In this document: positions 59,310-64,000 of the stretch, one piece after another
Numbering within the stretch: the first letter of the stretch is position 1
Layout of the letters: each line of letters opens with the position of its first letter
DNA from: Bin107 sp965221655
Lineage (GTDB): Bacteria > UBA8248
Length of the DNA: 64,000 nt
NCBI GenBank assembly: GCA_965221655.1
Contig: OZ244906.1
Location: 496,001 to 560,000, forward strand
Direction of reading: 5' to 3'
The notes under the pieces: model-generated
What the model was told of the DNA's origin: nothing
Seen by the model: the letters and a program-made list of their open reading frames with translations, nothing else
Database searches by the model: none
Translations under genes and position numbers: made by a program

Positions 59310-59999
59310 ATGCCCACCATCGTCGACCTCTCACGCGAAATCTACCACCGCACCCCCGCGTACCCGGGCCAGCCGCCCATTCTGTACGCGGAGTGGAAAA
59401 ACCATGAGGACGCCTTCCGCGACTCGGGCAACGTATGGGGCAACGCCCTGAACTTCGTGACCATGCCCGAGCACGGCACCACGCACCTCGACGCTCCGCT
59501 CCACTTCCACCAGGACGGTACGCCGATGAACGAGTATCCGCTCGAGAACTGCATCGTGCGCGGCATCTGCATCGATTTGCAGCACGTCGCGCCGCGGGCG
59601 GAAATCAGCTCGGACGAACTCGACGCCGCCGTCAAGAAGACCGGCCTCGACATCCCCCGGGGCGGCACGATTCTGCTCTGCACGGGCCACCACGCCCGCA
59701 CCTTCCCCACCAAGGCCTACGGAACGGACAACCCGGGCATAAACGTCGAGGCCACCGAATGGCTGGCGGATCAGGGAATCGTCCACTTCGGCATCGACTC
59801 CATGCGCCCCGGCCCCGAGGGAGACGTGAACGCCCTGGTGCACAAGGCCTGCTGGGAGAAGGGCATCACCCATCTCGAGAGTTTGTGCAACCTCGAGGCG
59901 CTGTTGGGCAAGGGCGAGTTTCAGTTCATCAGCCTGCCGCTCAAGTTCCGCGAGGGGACGGGAAGCCCCGTGCGCGCCGTGGCGGTGCTGGACGACTAG
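59310..59999 (+). CDS. Cyclase/kynurenine formamidase-family hydrolase
   Basis: 229 aa metal-dependent hydrolase. HGTTHLDAPLHFHQDG is the family metal-binding motif (HxGTHxDxPxHF) and CTGHHARTFPTKAYGTDNPG follows. Kynurenine formamidases and isatin hydrolases share this fold; the substrate cannot be inferred. It follows the LVIVD gene by 24 bp, AAGGAG before the ATG, and is not linked to other tryptophan genes. Confidence 0.85.
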   Translation: MPTIVDLSREIYHRTPAYPGQPPILYAEWKNHEDAFRDSGNVWGNALNFVTMPEHGTTHLDAPLHFHQDGTPMNEYPLENCIVRGICIDLQHVAPRAEISSDELDAAVKKTGLDIPRGGTILLCTGHHARTFPTKAYGTDNPGINVEATEWLADQGIVHFGIDSMRPGPEGDVNALVHKACWEKGITHLESLCNLEALLGKGEFQFISLPLKFREGTGSPVRAVAVLDD

Positions 60000-60020
60000 G
60001 CCGCCTGCCGAAGCTTCGGC

Positions 60021-60049
60021 TTTCCGGCGCCGGGGGAAAATGCTAGGGT
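60021..60049 (+). promoter_or_regulatory. Possible promoter of the XRE-S24 regulator
   Basis: TTTCCG (60021-60026), 17 bp spacer, TAGGGT (60044-60049). The leader to the GTG at 60089 would be about 33 nt. Weak hexamers. Confidence 0.3.
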
Positions 60050-60088
60050 GGAGTTCCGCCGGAAGTATCCGCCTCGGAGAGGGAACCC

Positions 60089-60835
60089 GTGCCCTCGGCG
60101 AACATGTCGCCCAAGTCTCCCAGGTCAGACTGCGCCCGCAAGCTGGGCGAGCGCATAGCGAATGCCCGTGCGCGCAAGGGGCTGAACCGCAACCAGCTCG
60201 CCCGCGCGGCGGGCGTTACCTGGGCAAACCTCACCCGCTACGAGCAGGGCGAGAACGAACCGAGTGCGGGCAGGCTTTTCGAACTCGCAAGGGTGCTCGA
60301 CGTATCGGTCGACTGGCTGCTGGGCCGCGCGGGTGCGCAGGAAACGCCCGGCGTCGGCCCCCTGAGCGTTTCCTTGCGCATGAGCGACAGCCTCCAGGCT
60401 TCGGGCAGAGTGGACGACGCGGAGTTTCGCGCCGTGCCCCTGGTGTCGGGCTCCATCGCGGCGGGAAACGCGAGAATCGTGGACGAGGAGATCGAGGAAT
60501 ACGCCCTGGTCCACGTCTCCCAGATTGCCGGGCGGGGGGATTTGGTTTCCGTCCGCGTGGACAGGGAGATGGGCCGGAGCATGTTGCCGCTCATACAGCC
60601 GGGGGCGGTCGTCGTCATCGACAGGCGCGACAAGCGCATCGTTCCCGAGGGGATCTACGCGGTGCGCGACGAATCCGGCGGATGCACCCTCAAGCGGTTG
60701 CAGTGGACGCCGCCGCGCCTTTGGCTGGTGCCGGAGAACAGGGAAGAAGCGGTCACCCACATCGACCTGGACGCAGAGGAGCCCGCCGAGAGAATCGTGG
60801 GGCGCGTCGTCTGGGCCTATCAGCCGCTCGCCTGA
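60089..60835 (+). CDS. XRE-type HTH regulator with S24 (LexA/CI-like) domain
   Basis: 248 aa. Residues about 15-75 are an XRE helix-turn-helix (RIANARARKGLNRNQLARAA, LTRYEQGENEPSAGRLFEL). Residues about 140-215 are an S24 peptidase-like domain with the catalytic Ser in DREMGRSMLPLIQPG and the Lys in CTLKRLQWTPPR, as in LexA and phage CI repressors. The start is GTG with GAGAGGG. No prophage genes surround it, so it is likely a chromosomal stress or competence-type regulator. It is convergent with etfA. Confidence 0.88.
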   Translation: MPSANMSPKSPRSDCARKLGERIANARARKGLNRNQLARAAGVTWANLTRYEQGENEPSAGRLFELARVLDVSVDWLLGRAGAQETPGVGPLSVSLRMSDSLQASGRVDDAEFRAVPLVSGSIAAGNARIVDEEIEEYALVHVSQIAGRGDLVSVRVDREMGRSMLPLIQPGAVVVIDRRDKRIVPEGIYAVRDESGGCTLKRLQWTPPRLWLVPENREEAVTHIDLDAEEPAERIVGRVVWAYQPLA

Positions 60836-60838
60836 CGC

Positions 60839-61831
60839 TCAGCCGTCGAGCAGTTCGCGGCATTTCTCCGTAAGGGCGGGGATGACCTTCTTGTAGTCGC
60901 CCACGATGCCGTAGCGCGCGCGCTGGAAGATGGGGGCTTCGGCGTCGGTGTTGATGGCGACGATGTTCTTGCTGGGTCCTGCGCCCACCATGTGCTGCAT
61001 GGCTCCCGAGATGCCGACCGCGATGTAGAGGTTCGGGCTCACGATCTTGCCCGTCTGGCCCACCTGCATGGGGGTCGGCACCCAGCCTGCGTCCACGGCG
61101 GCGCGGCTCGCTCCCACCGCCGCCTTGAGCACCTGGGCGAGCTCCTGGAGGTATTCAAAATTTTCCGGGCCGCCCAGGCCGCGCCCGCCGCTCACCACGA
61201 TCTCCGCGTCTTCAAGGCGCACGCCCTCGGCTTCCACCTGGCGGGCCTCGACGAAGCTCATCTTCACTTCGTCGGCCTCGACCGAGACGGCGATTTCCAC
61301 GAATTCGCCCGCACGGCCCTCCTGCACATCGGCCTGGGGCAGGGCCTTGGGGCGCGTGGAGGCCATGGAGAGCGCGTCGGTTTTCGAGCGCACGTGGCTG
61401 ATGGCGCTGCCCCCGTGCACGGGCCGCACGGCGGCGAGTTTGCCCTCCTCGATACTCAGGTCGGTGCAGTCGTGCGCGTAGCTCGCCCCGCGGCGGAAGG
61501 CGAGCCGCGGGGCCACGTCGCGCCCCACGGAGGTGTTGGCGACGAGGAAGATGCCCGGGGACTCCTCACCCAAGGCGGCGTCGATGACCTGGAGGTAGGC
61601 CGCGTTCGTGTAGCCGTCCAGCAGGTCGGACTCCGCCGCCAGCACCTTGTCGACGCCCAGTGCAACGAGCCCCTTCGCGAGTTCCAGCGTGCCTTCCCCG
61701 CCCAGGAGCAGGGCCTTGAGGGAACCACCCTTTTCGTCCGCGAGCTTTCGTCCGATGCTGCAAAGCTCGCTGCTCACGAGCGCCAGCTTCTCCCCCGCGC
61801 GCTCGGCCAAAACGAGAACGTCGTTCGACAT
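60839..61831 (-). CDS. etfA: Electron transfer flavoprotein alpha subunit
   Basis: 330 aa FAD-binding subunit passing electrons from acyl-CoA dehydrogenases to the quinone pool via ETF-QO. The C-terminal FAD block is GISGAMQHMVGAGPSKNIVA followed by INTDAEAPIFQRARYGIVGD, and VSGGRGLGGPENF is also a hallmark. From the ATG at 61831; a much longer open frame upstream is a shadow of etfB. It follows etfB by 16 bp. Confidence 0.95.
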   Translation of the reverse strand: MSNDVLVLAERAGEKLALVSSELCSIGRKLADEKGGSLKALLLGGEGTLELAKGLVALGVDKVLAAESDLLDGYTNAAYLQVIDAALGEESPGIFLVANTSVGRDVAPRLAFRRGASYAHDCTDLSIEEGKLAAVRPVHGGSAISHVRSKTDALSMASTRPKALPQADVQEGRAGEFVEIAVSVEADEVKMSFVEARQVEAEGVRLEDAEIVVSGGRGLGGPENFEYLQELAQVLKAAVGASRAAVDAGWVPTPMQVGQTGKIVSPNLYIAVGISGAMQHMVGAGPSKNIVAINTDAEAPIFQRARYGIVGDYKKVIPALTEKCRELLDG

Positions 61832-61847
61832 GGTTTGTGTTTCTCCC

Positions 61848-62648
61848 CTAGATGATCTTGTCTTCACGAAGTCGAAGCGCGAGGGCGGAAGCCGCCTCCT
61901 CGAGCGATTCGCCTTCGATGAACTCGCAGTTTCCGTCGAAAACGGGCTGATACAGGCGGGTTTCCTCAAAGGTCGCCGCCCCCTTGCCGATAAGGGCGGA
62001 GTCCACGTCGAGGTCCGCCGCTCCCCACACCGGAATCTGCTTGCGCGAGGCCATGAGGATGCCCTTGACCGAGGGCAGGCGCGGGGTGTTGATCTCGTTG
62101 CTGGCGGTGAGCAGGCAGGGGGTGGCGACCTCGACGACTTCGAGGCCGTCCTCGAGTGCGCGCTCACAGCGCAGGCCGGCGTCTGTCTTCTCCACCTTCT
62201 GGAGCTGGCTGACGCTGGGCAGGCCGAGTGCCTCGGCGAGAGCGAGGGCGGTGGTTCCATAGCTCCAGTCGCTGCTGAGCCTCCCGCAGAGGACGACGTC
62301 GAAATTCTCGAGCTTGGCGATGGCGGCGGCCAGAATGCGCGCCGTGGCGAATGCGTCTGATCCCTCAAAGGCCGCGTCGTGGAGAAGCACGGCCTCGTCG
62401 CACCCCATCGCCAGGCATTTTTTGAGGCCGTCTCGGGCCTGCTCGTCTCCCGTCGTCATGACGGTAACCTTGCCGCCGTGTTCTTCCTTGAGCTGGATGG
62501 CGGCCTCAACAGCGTTCTCGCAAAAGCCGTTGATGACGGGTGCTACGTTCGCAGGGGGGAGGACTTCCATTTTCTCCTCATCCACCTTGAAGTCGCGCGG
62601 AGGGATGTCTGGGTCCTGTACCTGCTTGATGCAGACGACGATGTCCAA
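61848..62648 (-). CDS. etfB: Electron transfer flavoprotein beta subunit
   Basis: 266 aa AMP-binding subunit. It begins DIVVCIKQVQDPDIPPRDFK after a TTG at 62648, preceded by GAGGAG at 9 bp. AVEAAIQLKEEHGGKVTVMT and VLCGRLSSDWSYGTTALALA are family landmarks, followed by TPCLLTASNEINTPRLPSVK. Together with etfA it forms the ETF dimer. Confidence 0.95.
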   Translation of the reverse strand: MDIVVCIKQVQDPDIPPRDFKVDEEKMEVLPPANVAPVINGFCENAVEAAIQLKEEHGGKVTVMTTGDEQARDGLKKCLAMGCDEAVLLHDAAFEGSDAFATARILAAAIAKLENFDVVLCGRLSSDWSYGTTALALAEALGLPSVSQLQKVEKTDAGLRCERALEDGLEVVEVATPCLLTASNEINTPRLPSVKGILMASRKQIPVWGAADLDVDSALIGKGAATFEETRLYQPVFDGNCEFIEGESLEEAASALALRLREDKII

Positions 62649-62808
62649 GGGGTGGGTCTCCTCAAGGTATGCGGGCCGCGCAACGGCGCGGAAATCCCGC
62701 GAATCAAAACAGCCTCAAAATAATGAGGCCGCACCGATGCGTCAACCACGAAAGGGGTTTTCCGCCGTTTCCGCGCGCGCTGCGAGAAGCTGTGTTCGCC
62801 GCTTGCGT

Positions 62809-62836
62809 TTGACACCGAAAAAACGCGGGCGATAAG
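62809..62836 (+). promoter_or_regulatory. Sigma-70-like promoter of mrp
   Basis: Perfect TTGACA (62809-62814), 16 bp spacer, GATAAG (62831-62836). Predicted start near 62843 leaves a leader of about 69 nt to the ATG at 62912. Confidence 0.5.
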
Positions 62837-62911
62837 ATGCGCCGCGCTTGGAACGAACGCGACGAAATCCGGTTTTTCAGGCGCATTCGCCGACGAGGAG
62901 AGGATTCTTCG

Positions 62912-64000
62912 ATGCCCGAAGCAACCGAAGCCCAGGTTCTCGATGCACTGCGCGCGGTGCGCGACCCCGAGATCGGCAAGGATCTCGTGAGCCTCAACAT
63001 GATCAAGGACGTGCAGATTTGCGGGGACGCCGTCGCCTTCACGCTCCAGCTCACCACGCCCGCCCATCCGCGCAAAGAAGAGTTCGAGCAGGAGTGCAAG
63101 CTGGCCGTCGGTGCACTCGACGCCGTGAAGACGGTGAACGTGCGCGTCACGAGCCACGTAACCGCGCGGCCCTCCATAGCAGGCAAGATGGACGTGCCCG
63201 GGGTGAAGAACATCATCGCGGTCGCCAGCGGCAAGGGCGGCGTGGGCAAGTCGACCGTGGCGGTGAACGTCGCGCTCGCCCTGCACGAGGAGGGGGCGAA
63301 GGTGGGCATCCTCGACGCCGACATCTACGGGCCGAGCCAACCCTTGATGCTGGGCATTCCCAAGGCGCAGCCCATGGCGGCGGGCGAGAACAAGATTACG
63401 GCACTCGAAGCCCATGGTCTCAAGGTCATGTCGATGGGCTTTCTCGTGGATGAGGACAGCCCCGTCATCTGGCGCGGGCCGATGGTCATGCGCGCGCTGG
63501 TGCAGTTTTTGAGCGAGACGATTTGGGGCGAGCTCGACTACCTCGTGCTCGACCTGCCTCCGGGCACGGGCGACGCGCAGCTCACCATCGTGCAGCAGGT
63601 CTCCCTGGCGGGGGCCGTCATCGTCAGCACGCCGCAGGACATCGCCCTGCTCGACGCGCGCAAGGGCCTTCAGATGTTCAGAAAGACCGACGTGCCGATT
63701 CTCGGCATCATCGAGAACATGAGCTACTACACGTGTCCTGCGTGCGGGCACCGCGAGAATATTTTCGACACCGGCGGCGGGGAGAAGGCGTCGCAGCGCT
63801 ACGAGGTGCCGTTTCTGGGCGCGATTCCGCTCGACGTGAAAGTGCGGGTGGGCGGCGACTTCGGCGTGCCCGTCGTGGCGGGCGAGCCCGACCACCCCGT
63901 GGCCAAGGCGTTTCGCGAGGCGGCGCGCAAGGTGGCCGAGCAGGTGGCCATCGCCAACGCGGCGGGGCCGGTGTCGGTTCCCGAACTCAAGATCATCGGT
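62912..64000 (+). CDS. mrp: Mrp/ApbC-family iron-sulfur carrier ATPase (3' end outside window)
   Basis: At least 363 aa, running to the window edge in frame. An N-terminal MIP18/DUF59 domain (EAQVLDALRAVRDPEIGKDL) is followed by the P-loop ATPase: deviant Walker A in SGKGGVGKSTVAVNVALAL, Walker A' DADIYGPSQP, and LDLPPGTGDAQLTIVQQ. The cluster-binding CxxC is in YYTCPACGH near residue 273. Carrier of Fe-S clusters to target proteins. The ATG at 62912 has GAGGAG upstream. Confidence 0.95.
   Translation, partial: MPEATEAQVLDALRAVRDPEIGKDLVSLNMIKDVQICGDAVAFTLQLTTPAHPRKEEFEQECKLAVGALDAVKTVNVRVTSHVTARPSIAGKMDVPGVKNIIAVASGKGGVGKSTVAVNVALALHEEGAKVGILDADIYGPSQPLMLGIPKAQPMAAGENKITALEAHGLKVMSMGFLVDEDSPVIWRGPMVMRALVQFLSETIWGELDYLVLDLPPGTGDAQLTIVQQVSLAGAVIVSTPQDIALLDARKGLQMFRKTDVPILGIIENMSYYTCPACGHRENIFDTGGGEKASQRYEVPFLGAIPLDVKVRVGGDFGVPVVAGEPDHPVAKAFREAARKVAEQVAIANAAGPVSVPELKIIG

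Overview
This window is 64 kb of GC-rich (roughly 60-65 %) chromosomal DNA from a diderm (Gram-negative) bacterium. LptD, a TonB/ExbB/ExbD set, LptM and periplasmic Spy-like proteins all point to an outer membrane. Lysine is made through an LL-diaminopimelate aminotransferase (DapL) rather than DapD/DapC/DapE. Together with Rex and split ATP synthase genes, this suggests a deltaproteobacterial, Nitrospinota or Tectomicrobia-like lineage; that placement is inference and no rRNA gene is present to test it. I saw no tRNA, rRNA, CRISPR array, IS element or prophage.

Layout. 1-9.9 kb (minus): two acetolactate synthase large subunits and two small subunits, then psd, pssA, lptD and ugd (cut by the window edge), with a promoter and attenuator-like leader in front. 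9.9-13.7 kb (minus): a YdcH/DUF465 protein, tsaB and rex; separately the Fo half of ATP synthase (atpZ, atpI, atpB, atpE) with its own promoter and terminator. 13.8-15.7 kb: a lower-GC GIY-YIG gene and an MFS exporter with a palindrome in its promoter. 15.9-27.7 kb (mostly plus): argH, lptM, lysA and dapF; then dapB, dapL, folK and panC. Between them lies a minus-strand ECF sigma factor, a membrane protein and two Spy/CnrX-like periplasmic proteins, then a cupin protein and a ferredoxin fused to a membrane domain. 27.7-35.9 kb (plus): two very large exported TPR proteins, ExbB, ExbD, TonB and a MaoC-like protein. 35.9-39 kb (minus): larE-larB-larC plus a ThiS/MoaD-like sulfur carrier. 39.2-45.9 kb: hisC, hup, a DEAD-box helicase, a flavin oxidoreductase, a DinB protein, an HExxH protein and a deiodinase-like selenoprotein read through an in-frame UGA. 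46-64 kb: catabolic and accessory genes (crotonase, Gfo/Idh, M24 peptidase, EamA transporter, Ldh2-type dehydrogenase, MsrP, two SDRs, an LVIVD-propeller protein and a cyclase), reverse transsulfuration genes, pgk, an XRE-S24 regulator, etfBA, and mrp cut by the right edge.

The most notable points are: (1) the selenoprotein at 44231-44923, whose UGA is followed at the right distance by a hairpin much like the bacterial SECIS of fdhF; (2) the TPR-TPR-ExbB-ExbD-TonB envelope operon; (3) the sigma/anti-sigma-like/Spy module resembling CnrYXH; (4) a sulfur-carrier protein attached to the lar operon; (5) the ferredoxin-transmembrane fusion. Several promoters read by eye share a TTG-type -35 with a TAG-type -10 at 16-18 bp.
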